DNA from: Devosia sp. SL43 | Lineage (GTDB): Bacteria; Pseudomonadota; Alphaproteobacteria; Rhizobiales; Devosiaceae | NCBI RefSeq assembly: GCF_021729885.1 | Contig: NZ_CP063401.1 | Location: forward strand, 2,596,501-2,660,500 | Direction of reading: 5' to 3' | Length of the DNA stretch: 64,000 nt | In this document: positions 29,870 to 39,967 of the stretch, in pieces | How the letters are laid out: every line of letters begins with the position of its first letter | Numbering within the stretch: the first letter of the stretch is position 1 | Notes under the pieces: generated by a model | Told to the model about the DNA's origin: nothing | What the model saw: the letters and a program-made list of their open reading frames with translations, nothing else | The model's database searches: none | Translations under genes and position numbers: made by a program

Positions 29870-31731
29870 CAACTGGCCTTGCGCAGATCATGGCGACGGA
29901 TAACGGCCAGGAGGAGGGTGATCGCTGCCGGCGTCATGCCATCCATGGCTTGGGCTTGGGCAATCGTCTGCGGGCGCACCAGTTGAAGCTTCTGTCGGAT
30001 CTCAGCAGAAAGACCGGAAAGCCCCGCATAATCAAGGCTATCGGGGATGGCGCGCTGTTCGTCGCGGCGCACCGCGTCGATGTCGTTCCGCTGCCGGTCG
30101 AGATAGACCGCATATTGCGCATCGACCACAAGCTGCTCCACAACCGGCGCCGCAATGCTGGCGATTTCCGGCCAGAGCCGGATCACGTCAACAGGCGTCA
30201 CATCGGGATAGGACAGAAGCTCGAAGGCCGAGCGTATCTTGCCGTCTTCATTCACGGCGATGCCGGCGCGACGGGCAACCGTGGGCGATGCAGTCAGCGT
30301 GTTCAGCAGATCACGCCCACGACCCATGGCGTCGGCCTTGCGGCTGTAGATCTCGCGGCGTTGCTCCCCAACGAGCCCCGTCTCCATCCCAAGCGGCGTC
30401 AAGCGCTGGTCGGCGTTATCGGCACGCAGGTGCAGCCGGAACTCCGCACGGGACGTAAACATGCGATAGGGCTCGCTGACGCCGCGCGTCACCAGGTCGT
30501 CGACCATGACACCCAGATAGCTCTCGGTACGCGACAGCACCATGGGTGCGCGCCCCGACGCGGCGAGCGCCGCATTGGCACCGGCCAGCAAGCCCTGTGC
30601 GCCGGCCTCCTCATAACCGGTCGTGCCGTTGATCTGGCCAGCGAGATAGAGGCCTGGCTGGCGCTTGACTTCCAGCGTCAGCCGCAGCTCGCGCGGATCG
30701 ACATAGTCATATTCGATGGCATAGCCGGGACGGACGATGCGGACATTTTCGAGTCCGGGCATGGAGCGCAGGAATGCCTCCTGCACATCCGCCGGCAACG
30801 ATGTCGACAATCCGTTTGGATAGATGGTTGGGTCGTCAAGTCCTTCCGGCTCAAGGAAAATCTGGTGGCTGTCGCGATCGGCGAAGCGGACCACCTTGTC
30901 TTCGATGGAGGGACAATAGCGCGGGCCGCGGCTCTGGATGCGGCCGGAATACATGGCTGAGCGATGCAGGTTGTCCGAGATAATCCGGTGCGTCTCTGTG
31001 GTGGTACGAGTGATATGGCAGCTGACCTGCGGCGTGGTGATTTCTGCGGTCAGCGCCGAGAAGGCCTCTGGCGGCGTGTCACCCGGCTGCTCTTCCAGCA
31101 CGGAGAAGTCGATGCTGGTCGCGTCCAGACGAGCTGGTGTCCCGGTCTTGAGACGGCCGAGCTGCAGGCCAAGGGCTTCAAGGCGCGTTGATAGACCCAG
31201 GACAGGCTTTTCGCCAACACGACCGGCGGGCGTGGTTTCTTCGCCGCGATGGATGAGCCCGCGTAGGAAGGTCCCAGTGGTCAGCACGACCGCCTTGGTG
31301 CCGACACGACGTCCGTCCAGCAGCACGACGCCGCTCACCATGCCATTGGTGACTTCGATATCGTCGACTTCACCCTCGATAACATCGAGCTGGGGTTGGG
31401 CGCTGATGGAGGCCTGCATAGCCTGGCGGTAGAGCTTCCGATCGGCCTGGGCGCGCGGTCCGCGCACCGCGGGGCCCTTGCGGCGATTGAGCACGCGGAA
31501 CTGGATGCCGGCCTGGTCGGCGACACGACCCATCAATCCATCCAGCGCATCGATCTCGCGCACCAGGTGTCCCTTGCCGAGGCCGCCGATAGCGGGATTG
31601 CAGCTCATTTCGCCGATGGTGGCGAAGCGATGCGTTACCAGGGCTGTGGGAACACCAAGCCGTGCCGAAGCGGCAGCGGCTTCACAGCCGGCGTGACCAC
31701 CTCCAACGATGATGACGGCATAGTCGCTCAT
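29869..31731 (-). CDS. mnmG: tRNA uridine 5-carboxymethylaminomethyl modification enzyme MnmG
   Basis: A 620-residue FAD enzyme (GidA) that works with MnmE on wobble uridine 34. The dinucleotide-binding motif [13 protein letters not shown] (8-20) starts the protein. [24 protein letters not shown] and [14 protein letters not shown] are family blocks, and [20 protein letters not shown] lies near the FAD site. ATG 31731 has GGAGA upstream. It lies between mnmE and rsmG. Confidence 0.97.
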   Translation of the reverse strand: MSDYAVIIVGGGHAGCEAAAASARLGVPTALVTHRFATIGEMSCNPAIGGLGKGHLVREIDALDGLMGRVADQAGIQFRVLNRRKGPAVRGPRAQADRKLYRQAMQASISAQPQLDVIEGEVDDIEVTNGMVSGVVLLDGRRVGTKAVVLTTGTFLRGLIHRGEETTPAGRVGEKPVLGLSTRLEALGLQLGRLKTGTPARLDATSIDFSVLEEQPGDTPPEAFSALTAEITTPQVSCHITRTTTETHRIISDNLHRSAMYSGRIQSRGPRYCPSIEDKVVRFADRDSHQIFLEPEGLDDPTIYPNGLSTSLPADVQEAFLRSMPGLENVRIVRPGYAIEYDYVDPRELRLTLEVKRQPGLYLAGQINGTTGYEEAGAQGLLAGANAALAASGRAPMVLSRTESYLGVMVDDLVTRGVSEPYRMFTSRAEFRLHLRADNADQRLTPLGMETGLVGEQRREIYSRKADAMGRGRDLLNTLTASPTVARRAGIAVNEDGKIRSAFELLSYPDVTPVDVIRLWPEIASIAAPVVEQLVVDAQYAVYLDRQRNDIDAVRRDEQRAIPDSLDYAGLSGLSAEIRQKLQLVRPQTIAQAQAMDGMTPAAITLLLAVIRRHDLRKAS

Positions 31732-31764
31732 GGAAATTTCTCCGAAGCGCCTCAATAGGCCAAT

Positions 31765-31778
31765 GTTTCACGTGAATC
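31765..31778. other. parS: parS-like site between mnmE and mnmG
   Basis: GTTTCACGTGAATC, 13 of 14 positions, in the 157-bp gap between mnmE and mnmG, 34 bp upstream of the mnmG start. Confidence 0.75.
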
Positions 31779-31798
31779 AATTCACGCCGGATCTGCTG

Positions 31799-31890
31799 CC
31801 ATTCGAGCATAGCTCTCATGGCCTTCTCGCCTCAAATCCCTCCACTGGAGCGATTTGCCTTCTAGGACGGCTCGAAGTTTCACGTGAATC
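31799..31890 (+). repeat. 92-bp dispersed repeat carrying parS, type D copy 1
   Basis: Begins CCATTCGAGCATAGCTC, passes a central CTCCACTGGAG hairpin, and ends GACGGCTCGAAGTTTCACGTGAATC. The same 92-bp unit occurs in reverse orientation at 61102-61193, and a shorter relative without parS is at 58552. This copy ends in the mnmE stop codon. Confidence 0.85.
31877..31890. other. parS: parS-like site overlapping the mnmE stop
   Basis: GTTTCACGTGAATC, 13 of 14 positions, forming the end of repeat D copy 1, about 100 bp from the site at 31765. Confidence 0.75.
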
Positions 31891-33181
31891 ATTTCCCGAT
31901 GCAGAAACTCGCAAAGAGGCGATCCAGCACGCGCTCCGCGTCGAGCCGTCCAAGCATTCGCTCCAGCGCCTGCGAGGCCAATCGAAGGCTCTCCGCGGCG
32001 AGTTCAGGCACCTCCAGCTGCCGACGGGACATGGTGAGAGCATCGACAGCTGATGCCAGGGCCAGGCGGTCGCGCTCATGGCTGAGGAGGGACGGCTCAC
32101 CCCCGACAAGCTGCTGACCGAGCCTCTCGATTGCGGCCAACAATTCGACAAGGCCCTGCCCTGTTGCGGCTGATACGGCAATATCGACGTCACATGCAGT
32201 GGCAAGGTCGCTCTTGGTTCCAACTCGGATGTCGGCGGCGGAGCGCTGGGTGGGGTCTACGTCCGCTATCTCAGGGGCGCTCAGCCACAATACAATGTCC
32301 GCCTGCTCGATAGCCAAACGGGCGCGACGAACGCCCTCGGCCTCGGCCTTACTGTCTGTTGCCCTTAACCCGGCCAGGTCGAGCAAGATGTAGAGCTGGC
32401 CGTTAATGTCGAGCGGTACTTCCCGAACATCGCGGGTGGTTCCGGCCTCATCGGTGACGATGGCGATATCGGACCTGGCCAAGGCATTGAGCAGGCTAGA
32501 TTTTCCGGCATTTGGCGCACCGGCAAGTGCAACGCGGATGCCCTCGCGAACGATGCGACCATGCTCAACCGAGGCCAGTGCAGCGGCAATATCGGCGCTC
32601 AAGTCAGCGAGCTGCGTACCAAAGCTCGCCGGCAAAGCATCGGCGACGTCGCCTTCGTCTGAAAAGTCGAGCCGCGCTTCAATTTCGGCGCGCAGATCGA
32701 GAAGTTGATCGCGCCAGGCGTCGATGCGTTGGCTGACGCCGCCCTCGAATCGGGCAAGGGCCTGGCGTCGTTGGTTTTCGGTTTCGGCCTCGAGCAGATC
32801 GCCAAGACCTTCGATCTCGACCAGATCCAGTTTGCCGTTCTCAAAGGCCCGGCGGGTGAATTCACCTGCTTCGGCCAGCCGGGCGCCTTTGCCGGTGATG
32901 AGCTTGAGAATGGCACGGACCCCGGCTGGCGAGCCATGAACCTGCAGTTCGGCGCAGTCCTCACCGGTAAAGCTATGTGGTGCCGGAAACCAGGCGACCA
33001 AGCCGCGATCGAGCACGGATTCGCGCCCGATGGGTCGCAGCGTCAGTCGCCGCGGCTCGGGTATGGTTCCTGCAATATCGTTGAGGATGGCCGCTGTGTC
33101 AGGTCCAGAGAGGCGAATGACCGCCACGCCGGATGGCGGTGCCCCGGAGGACAGCGCCACGATTGTATCGCCCGACCGCAT
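31889..33181 (-). CDS. mnmE: tRNA modification GTPase MnmE
   Basis: A 430-residue GTPase that pairs with MnmG. An N-terminal formyl-THF-binding domain (TIVALSSGAPPSGVAVIRLSG) and a helical domain surround the G domain: P-loop GAPNAGKSSLLNAL (about 221-234), switch TTRD, DLAGLR (normally DTAGLR) and TKSD. The C terminus ends FCIGK with the catalytic Cys. The Leu in DLAGLR is a mild departure worth noting. It lies 7 bp downstream of rho. Confidence 0.95.
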   Translation of the reverse strand: MRSGDTIVALSSGAPPSGVAVIRLSGPDTAAILNDIAGTIPEPRRLTLRPIGRESVLDRGLVAWFPAPHSFTGEDCAELQVHGSPAGVRAILKLITGKGARLAEAGEFTRRAFENGKLDLVEIEGLGDLLEAETENQRRQALARFEGGVSQRIDAWRDQLLDLRAEIEARLDFSDEGDVADALPASFGTQLADLSADIAAALASVEHGRIVREGIRVALAGAPNAGKSSLLNALARSDIAIVTDEAGTTRDVREVPLDINGQLYILLDLAGLRATDSKAEAEGVRRARLAIEQADIVLWLSAPEIADVDPTQRSAADIRVGTKSDLATACDVDIAVSAATGQGLVELLAAIERLGQQLVGGEPSLLSHERDRLALASAVDALTMSRRQLEVPELAAESLRLASQALERMLGRLDAERVLDRLFASFCIGK

Positions 33182-33188
33182 GAGCGGC

Positions 33189-34454
<1,266 letters not shown>

Positions 34455-34624
34455 GTAGCGGGAGACCCTATTGGGAAACTGTAATCGTCGTCTGAGGCGA
34501 TATATTTGGGAGGGGTAGGCACCGCGCAGCGACCGGGGAGGTCAGCTCTAGATTGGGATGCGTTACGAGGCATGTAGCGCGAACCGGCGTTAGTTTCAAG
34601 GACGAAACCACCGCCGACTGCGCA

Positions 34625-34638
34625 GATTCACGTGAAAC
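34625..34638. other. parS: parS-like site upstream of rho
   Basis: GATTCACGTGAAAC, 13 of 14 positions, in the 191-bp gap between rho and hemJ, about 1.5 kb from the predicted origin. The rest of that gap should contain the rho promoter; no clear elements were found. Confidence 0.7.
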
Positions 34639-34645
34639 AGCCCCG

Positions 34646-35074
34646 TCAGAACGGTTTCACGATCACCGCTATGACGATGATGATGGCGATCACAAACGGT
34701 ATCTCGTTGATGGCACGATAAAAAGTGTGTGGCCTGGTATTCTGGTCGTTCTGGAATTTGCGCATCAGCCCGCCATACCAGCCGTGGACGCCTGATAGTG
34801 CCAGCACCATCGCCGCCTTGAGCCACATCCAGCCCATCGAGAAATCAACGATGCCGAAGCCGAAGGCCAGCCACAGGCCGAAGATCCAGGTCGCGACCAT
34901 CGCTGGCGTGATGATGCCGCGATAGAGCTTGCGCTCCATCACCTTGAAGGTCTCGGACTTGTCCGACCCCAGCTCGGATTGGGCGTGATAGACGAAGAGA
35001 CGCGGCAGATACATCATCCCGGCCATCCAGGCGATGACCGAGATGACATGCAGCGCCTTGACCCATTCATACAC
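34646..35074 (-). CDS. hemJ: protoporphyrinogen oxidase HemJ
   Basis: A 142-residue, four-helix membrane protein (MYEWVKALHVISVIAWMAG) of the HemJ family, which oxidises protoporphyrinogen IX in heme synthesis. Conserved His9 and the segment RKLYRGIITPAMVATW are visible. It follows hemE by 29 bp, so both are probably co-transcribed. The family is typical of proteobacteria lacking HemG and HemY. Confidence 0.93.
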   Translation of the reverse strand: MYEWVKALHVISVIAWMAGMMYLPRLFVYHAQSELGSDKSETFKVMERKLYRGIITPAMVATWIFGLWLAFGFGIVDFSMGWMWLKAAMVLALSGVHGWYGGLMRKFQNDQNTRPHTFYRAINEIPFVIAIIIVIAVIVKPF

Positions 35075-35103
35075 GTCTCGAACTCCTCAACAGTCCGTCG
35101 GCA

Positions 35104-36129
35104 CTAGCCGTTCTTCACCCGGTTGACCAGGCGGGCAACATGCTCGATCGGGGTTTCTGGCACGATGCCATGGCCCAGATTGAAGATGTGGGGCCGGTCG
35201 GCAAAGCTGGCAATGATCGCGTCTATTCGCGCATCCATCTGTGCGCCACCGGCCACTAGACGTAACGGATCGAGATTACCTTGCACCGGCAGATGCGGGG
35301 ACAAGGTCCGGGCGAAGTCGAGCGGCGTGGCATAATCGAGGCCCAGCGCGTTGACGCCAGTCTCGGCAGCATAGCGCGCCAGATTGCCGGCCGCGCCGCG
35401 GGGAAAGCCGATGATCGGCGCATCGGGAATGCGCGCCCGCACACCTTCGACAATCCGGCGATTGGGTTCGATGACGTGGCTGGTAAAGGCGTCGTCGTCG
35501 AGATTGAGCGCCCAGCTTTCGAACAGCTGCACCACATCGGCGCCAGCTTCAAGCTGCGCCACCAGATAGTTGACGCTGGTTTGGACCAGCACATCGATCA
35601 GCGCCGTAAAGGCTTCCTGGTGGCGCAGGGCAAACAACCGCGCCGCCGCCTGATCCGTCGAGCCCCGACCGCCGATCATATAGGTCGCCACGGTCCAGGG
35701 AGAGCCACAGAAGCCGATCAGCGTCTGTGCCGGGGCGATGGCCGCCCGCAATCGCCGTACGGTCTCCAGGACCGGCGCGAGATGCTCCAGCGGATCCTTC
35801 TCCTTCCCCAGCCCGGAGATGCTTGCAACGCTCACCGGATCAAGGATGGGCCCCTCGCCGGTTTCGAAGCGAACCGATTGGCCCAGGGCATCGGGAATGA
35901 CCAGGATGTCGGAGAACAGGATAGCTGCATCCAGATCGAAACGGCGCAGCGGCTGCAGCGAGACTTCGACGGCGAGATCTGGCGTGTAGCAGAGCTCGAG
36001 GAAGTTCTTCGCCTTGGTGCGGGTCTCGCGATATTCAGGCAGATAGCGACCCGCCTGGCGCATGATCCAGATCGGCGGTCGCTCCTGACGTTCGCCGAGC
36101 ACCGTCGCGAGCAGAGGCTTGTGGGTCAC
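35104..36129 (-). CDS. hemE: uroporphyrinogen decarboxylase
   Basis: A 341-residue TIM-barrel enzyme converting uroporphyrinogen III to coproporphyrinogen III. The hallmark PPIWIMRQAGRYLPEYR is near residue 20, AAILFSDILVIPDALG follows, and GFCGSPWTVATYMIGG is in the middle. GTG 36129 is preferred: AAGGG lies 5 nt upstream. A TTG six codons earlier overlaps that ribosome site. It borders the predicted origin, as in other alphaproteobacteria. Confidence 0.95.
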   Translation of the reverse strand: MTHKPLLATVLGERQERPPIWIMRQAGRYLPEYRETRTKAKNFLELCYTPDLAVEVSLQPLRRFDLDAAILFSDILVIPDALGQSVRFETGEGPILDPVSVASISGLGKEKDPLEHLAPVLETVRRLRAAIAPAQTLIGFCGSPWTVATYMIGGRGSTDQAAARLFALRHQEAFTALIDVLVQTSVNYLVAQLEAGADVVQLFESWALNLDDDAFTSHVIEPNRRIVEGVRARIPDAPIIGFPRGAAGNLARYAAETGVNALGLDYATPLDFARTLSPHLPVQGNLDPLRLVAGGAQMDARIDAIIASFADRPHIFNLGHGIVPETPIEHVARLVNRVKNG

Positions 36130-36259
36130 GTTACCCTTCCCTTCCAAACCCCAAAAGAGTCTTTCTGACTTGGTATTTGTATTATCATGGCGGTGTTTTG
36201 AGCCAATTCACGGCCGTCCACAATCGCCCTCATGGCGGCACAACGGCGCAGGCATATGG

Positions 36260-36274
36260 TAAATGGAGCGTTAA
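36260..36274. promoter_or_regulatory. CtrA-like half-matching site
   Basis: TAAA-N7-TTAA (spacer TGGAGCG), one mismatch to the CtrA consensus TTAA-N7-TTAA, within the predicted origin. Confidence 0.4.
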
Positions 36275-36316
36275 CGGCAGTGGGGACAGTCTCCGCCACT
36301 GGGTCAATCTGAATGG

Positions 36317-36331
36317 TTAACGAAGCCTTAA
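36317..36331. promoter_or_regulatory. perfect CtrA consensus site
   Basis: TTAA-CGAAGCC-TTAA, an exact TTAA-N7-TTAA. CtrA represses origin firing in Caulobacter by binding such sites. Its role here is inference. Confidence 0.65.
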
Positions 36332-36460
36332 CGAGGCGACTCCGGAGTCAACGATTCGGACTCGGCTGTGCAAAACCGCTTGGCGATGTCGTTATCGTCG
36401 CGAATGGTTTTCCCCAGACCTATCCATCGCCTGCCGCCTCTCTCCCGGCGAGTCCGACTG

Positions 36461-36475
36461 TTAATGATTTGGTAA
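36461..36475. promoter_or_regulatory. CtrA-like site near the DnaA boxes
   Basis: TTAA-TGATTTG-GTAA, one mismatch to the consensus, about 65 bp from the DnaA-box-like pair. Confidence 0.45.
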
Positions 36476-36570
36476 CCAAGTCGAACAAGTTTGGCATTCG
36501 GCAAAAGTCATGAGTCATTGTCACAGCTTGGGCTTGAGCTGTGGATGACAGTGTGGAAAACATCTCAGTC

Positions 36571-37164
36571 ATGCTGATCCTCGCATCCAAGAGCAACACC
36601 CGTAAAGCCTTGCTGCAGCAGGCCGGACTGGCCTTTACCGCCGAGCCGGCCAGCATAGACGAGCGCGCGCTGGAAATCGCCGCGATCGACGCCGGTGGCG
36701 ATGGGCGCGACGTTGCCCTGCTGCTGGCACAACGGAAGGCTGCAGCCGTCGCCTTCGCATATCCTGGCGCAATCATTATCGGTGCCGACCAGACTTTGAG
36801 TCTGGGTACCGAGCTTTTGCACAAGCCGGCAGATCGGGCGGCAGCTGTGGTGCAGCTCGATCGCCTGCGCGGCAAGACCCATAGGCTCCATGCCGCGGTG
36901 ACGCTGGTGCGGGACGATCTGATGCTGTGGTCCGATGTCCAGACTGCCGAGCTGACGATGCGCGACTTTTCCGATGCCGAGCGCGACGAGGTGCTGGCGC
37001 GCGAGGGCGATGCTATCCTCGAAGCTGTTGGCGGCTATAGGCTCGAAGGCCCGTCCATCCGTCTGTTCGAGACCGTCATCGGCGACTATTTCACTATTCT
37101 GGGCCTGCCGCTGTTGCCGCTCCTGGCGGCTTTGCGCGACATCGCCCCCGAGACGCTCACGTGA
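36571..37164 (+). CDS. Maf-like nucleotide pyrophosphatase
   Basis: A 197-residue Maf/HAM1-fold protein: LILASKSNTRKALLQQAGL at the start, IIGADQTLSLG with the catalytic Asp in the middle, and EAVGGYRLEGPSIRLFETVIGDYFTILGLPL near the end. Relatives hydrolyse non-canonical or modified nucleotides. ATG 36571 is chosen; the open frame reaches back to GTG 36541 through the DnaA-box-like sequences. It overlaps aroE by 4 bp. Confidence 0.92.
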   Translation: MLILASKSNTRKALLQQAGLAFTAEPASIDERALEIAAIDAGGDGRDVALLLAQRKAAAVAFAYPGAIIIGADQTLSLGTELLHKPADRAAAVVQLDRLRGKTHRLHAAVTLVRDDLMLWSDVQTAELTMRDFSDAERDEVLAREGDAILEAVGGYRLEGPSIRLFETVIGDYFTILGLPLLPLLAALRDIAPETLT

Positions 37165-37991
37165 CCACCAAAGCCTTCGTTATTGGCCACCCCATCAACC
37201 ATTCCCGCTCGCCGCTGATCCACGGCACCTGGCTGGCCGAACACGGCATTGATGGCAGCTACGAAGCGATCGACGTGACGCCTGACGAGCTACCGGCCTT
37301 CTTTGCGCGGCTACGGACGGGCGAGTTTGCCGGTGGCAACGTGACCATTCCCCATAAGGAAGCCGTGTTCGCGCTCTGCGACGAGGTCGATCCGCTGGCC
37401 CGGACCATCGGTGCGGTCAACACGCTGGTGGTGCGCGACGGCCAGGTGCTGGGCACCAACACTGACTATCTCGGGTTTCTGGGCAACCTCGATGCCGGTG
37501 CGCCCGGTTGGTCCGATGGCCCCAACGATGCCTTGATCATCGGCGCCGGCGGTGCGGCGCGGGCCGTGCTGGTGGCGCTGCGGCGGCGCGACGGCGGCAA
37601 GGTGCATGTGCTCAACCGCACGCTCGCCAACGCCCAGGCGCTGGTCGACGATATCGATGGTCCATTCGAAGCGCATGGTTTTGATGCCTTCCCCGAACTG
37701 GCGCCGCGCATTGGCCTTGTGGTCAATACCAGCTCGATCGGCATGCATGGCAGCCGATTCGACTGGCTTGACCTGTCGCTATTGGACAAGGGAACACTGG
37801 TCACCGACATCGTCTATGCGCCGCTCGAAACGCCACTCTTGGCCGACGCCAAGGCCGCCGGCCTGCGCACGGTCGACGGCTTGGGTATGTTGCTGCATCA
37901 GGCTGTGCCGGGCTTTGAGGCCTGGTTCGGCGTAAGGCCAACCGTCACGGCGCAATTGCGGGCCTGCGTCGAAGCCACGCTGGGGCATTGA
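37161..37991 (+). CDS. aroE: shikimate dehydrogenase
   Basis: A 276-residue NADPH enzyme reducing 3-dehydroshikimate. GHPINHSRSPLIH binds shikimate, GGNVTIPHKEAV holds the catalytic Lys, GAVNTLV follows, and IIGAGGAARAVLVAL (about 125-140) is the nucleotide-binding loop; NRT follows it. It starts with GTG overlapping the maf stop (GTGA). Confidence 0.96.
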   Translation: MTTKAFVIGHPINHSRSPLIHGTWLAEHGIDGSYEAIDVTPDELPAFFARLRTGEFAGGNVTIPHKEAVFALCDEVDPLARTIGAVNTLVVRDGQVLGTNTDYLGFLGNLDAGAPGWSDGPNDALIIGAGGAARAVLVALRRRDGGKVHVLNRTLANAQALVDDIDGPFEAHGFDAFPELAPRIGLVVNTSSIGMHGSRFDWLDLSLLDKGTLVTDIVYAPLETPLLADAKAAGLRTVDGLGMLLHQAVPGFEAWFGVRPTVTAQLRACVEATLGH

Positions 37992-37993
37992 GC

Positions 37994-38590
37994 ATGTGGC
38001 GCATCGGCATGACGGGCTCGATCGCGACAGGCAAGACCACCGTGCTCAAGGCCTTTGCCGACCTAGGGGTCCCGATCTTCTCGGCCGATGCGGCGGTGGC
38101 TGAACTCTATGCTGGCGAGGCCGTCGCGCCGGTCGAGGCCCTGTTTCCGGGCGTGGCCAGTGGCGGCGTCATCGACAAGGCGCTGCTGTCGCAGAAGCTC
38201 GCTGCCGACCCTGCCGGTTTCAAGCGCCTCGAGGCTGTCGTGCACCCGCTGGTGCGGGCCCGCATTGCCCGGTTCATGGATGAGGCCGAGGCCGCCGGGC
38301 ATGCGCTGGCGGTGGTGGAAGTGCCGCTGCTGTTCGAAAGCGGCTATGACTATGGCTTCGATGCTATCGGCGTCACCTGGGTCGATGAGGCCATCCAGCG
38401 CCAGCGCGCCTTGGCTCGGCCGGGAATGAGCGGGGAAAAGCTTGATACCATCCTTGCCCGGCAGCTCCCGCAGGCGGAAAAGAAGGCTCGGGCCACCTAT
38501 CTGTTCGATACCGGCATGCCACTGGCAAAGACGGTCGACATGGTCGCCGCGCTGGTCGCCAGCATCCGAGCCAAAGGGCCAAAGATTTGA
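37994..38590 (+). CDS. coaE: dephospho-CoA kinase
   Basis: A 198-residue kinase for the last step of CoA synthesis. The P-loop is GSIATGKT (8-15), where most family members have a Ser before Gly. FSADAAVAELY, HPLVRARI and VVEVPLLFESGYDYGFD are family blocks. ATG 37994 is preferred; a TTG at 37988 overlaps the aroE stop. Confidence 0.95.
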   Translation: MWRIGMTGSIATGKTTVLKAFADLGVPIFSADAAVAELYAGEAVAPVEALFPGVASGGVIDKALLSQKLAADPAGFKRLEAVVHPLVRARIARFMDEAEAAGHALAVVEVPLLFESGYDYGFDAIGVTWVDEAIQRQRALARPGMSGEKLDTILARQLPQAEKKARATYLFDTGMPLAKTVDMVAALVASIRAKGPKI

Positions 38591-39315
38591 ATCGCGAGAT
38601 CGTCCTCGATACCGAAACCACCGGCCTGTCGCCCGCCATGGGCGATCGGCTGGTTGAAATCGGCTGCGTGGAACTGATCAACCACATTCCATCCGGTCGC
38701 CACTACCACGTCTATATCAACCCGCAGCGCTCGATGCCCGAAGAAGCGTTCCGGGTGCACGGGCTGAGCGAAGACTTCCTCGCCGACAAGCCGCTGTTCA
38801 AGGCAGTGACTGCAGACTTTCTCGATTTCATCGGCGATGCGCCGCTGATCATCCACAATGCCGCCTTCGATATCGGCTTCCTCAATGCCGAACTGGAGCG
38901 CGCCGGGCATCGGCCGCTAGGCAACCCGGTCATCGATACAGTGATGCTGGCACGCGACAAGCATCCGGGCGCCCGCGTCAGCCTCGACGCCTTGTGCAAG
39001 CATTACGGCATCGACAATTCGCGCCGCACCCTGCACGGCGCTTTGCTCGACAGCGAGATCCTGGCCGAGGTCTATCTCGAGCTCATCGGCGGCAAGCAGG
39101 TGAGCCTGGCGCTGATCGCCGAGACGCGGGTGTCGGGGGCCGATGCCATCGCGACCCGCATCGTGGCGGCCCGCCGTCCGGTACCGCTGCCGTCGCGGCT
39201 CCTGGCCGATGAATTTGCTGCGCATGAAAAGCTGGTGGCGACCTTGGGTCCTGAATCGATCTGGGCCAAGTATGCCGACGTCATGGGCGGCGGGGATAAC
39301 GTCGCCGCGCAATGA
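38587..39315 (+). CDS. dnaQ: DNA polymerase III subunit epsilon
   Basis: A 242-residue proofreading 3'-5' exonuclease. Exo I is VLDTETTG (Asp8, Glu10), Exo II is HNAAFDIGFLNAEL, and Exo III includes HGALLDSEILAEVY. The start is TTG 38587, overlapping the coaE stop (TTGA). No ATG or GTG precedes Exo I, so the TTG is needed. A bidirectional terminator follows. Confidence 0.95.
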   Translation: MNREIVLDTETTGLSPAMGDRLVEIGCVELINHIPSGRHYHVYINPQRSMPEEAFRVHGLSEDFLADKPLFKAVTADFLDFIGDAPLIIHNAAFDIGFLNAELERAGHRPLGNPVIDTVMLARDKHPGARVSLDALCKHYGIDNSRRTLHGALLDSEILAEVYLELIGGKQVSLALIAETRVSGADAIATRIVAARRPVPLPSRLLADEFAAHEKLVATLGPESIWAKYADVMGGGDNVAAQ

Positions 39316-39346
39316 AAAAGCCCCGGCGCATGTCCGGGGCTTTGTC
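39315..39346. terminator. bidirectional terminator between dnaQ and secB
   Basis: AAAGCCCCGG-CGCATGT-CCGGGGCTTT followed by TTTGTCTT on the plus side; on the minus strand the stem ends in T5. It overlaps the dnaQ stop and serves both convergent genes. Confidence 0.9.
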
Positions 39347-39363
39347 TTATCAGACCTACTAGA

Positions 39364-39885
39364 TCAGTTCGGCTTGTCGCTGCCCTCGCCCGTAGGGGCG
39401 ACCAGCGGAGCGCCGCCCTGTTGCGCGGCAAGCTTGGCCAGGTTCTGGCGATAGATCGCGGCGAAATCGACCGGTTCCATCATCAGCGGCGGGAAACCGC
39501 CTTGCTGGGTGACGCTGGCGAGCACCTGGCGCGCGAACGGGAAGATCAGCCGTGGGCACTCGATCATCAGCAGCGCGCTGAGCTGGGCTTCGGGCACGTT
39601 CTTGAGGCGGAAGACGCCGCCATAGACCAGCTCGACGTTGAACAGCACCACGGCTTCGCGGTTGGCCTTGGCGTTGAGCGTCAGCTCGACGGCATAGATG
39701 TCGTCAGCCTGCTTCTTGACGCCGACCGAGATCGAGACGTTGAAGGCCGGATTGCCACCGCCTGCCATGATCGAGCCCGGCGCGCCCGGATTCTCGAAGG
39801 AGAGGTCGCGGATATACTGGCCAACCATATTCATCGAGGGTGCAGTGGCCTGGGCGGCTGCGCCGCCCTGGGTCTCGTCAGACAT
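39364..39885 (-). CDS. secB: protein-export chaperone SecB
   Basis: A 173-residue chaperone that holds preproteins unfolded for SecA. YIRDLSFENPGAP, AVELTLNAKA, LVYGGVFRLKNVPE and the CPRLIFPFARQVLASVTQQGGFPPLMMEPVDFAAIY block are typical. The N terminus (about 20 residues) and the Gly-rich C terminus are variable. Confidence 0.96.
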   Translation of the reverse strand: MSDETQGGAAAQATAPSMNMVGQYIRDLSFENPGAPGSIMAGGGNPAFNVSISVGVKKQADDIYAVELTLNAKANREAVVLFNVELVYGGVFRLKNVPEAQLSALLMIECPRLIFPFARQVLASVTQQGGFPPLMMEPVDFAAIYRQNLAKLAAQQGGAPLVAPTGEGSDKPN

Positions 39886-39967
39886 ATTCGGATCCTTTGC
39901 CGAAAAAAGCGTTGGCGCTGGCTAACATCTTTGCCCTGAAGCCACAAGCGCGGCCCCGGTGGGACGG

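Larger units (their letters stand above)
36130..36570. other. oriC: predicted chromosomal replication origin (oriC)
   Basis: A 441-bp non-coding gap between divergent hemE and maf, AT-richer than its surroundings. It contains DnaA-box-like TGTGGATGA (36540-36548) and TGTGGAAAA (36552-36560), each 8/9 to the consensus complement TGTGGATAA, and three CtrA-like TTAA-N7-TTAA motifs. In Caulobacter and several Rhizobiales the origin lies beside hemE, and parAB with parS lie within 10 kb here. The exact boundaries and unwinding element are not determined. Confidence 0.8.

Noticed and set aside
36541-36570. GTG 36541 as the maf start
   Set aside because: It would place the DnaA-box-like sequences inside the gene and add ten residues before the conserved MLILAS start.
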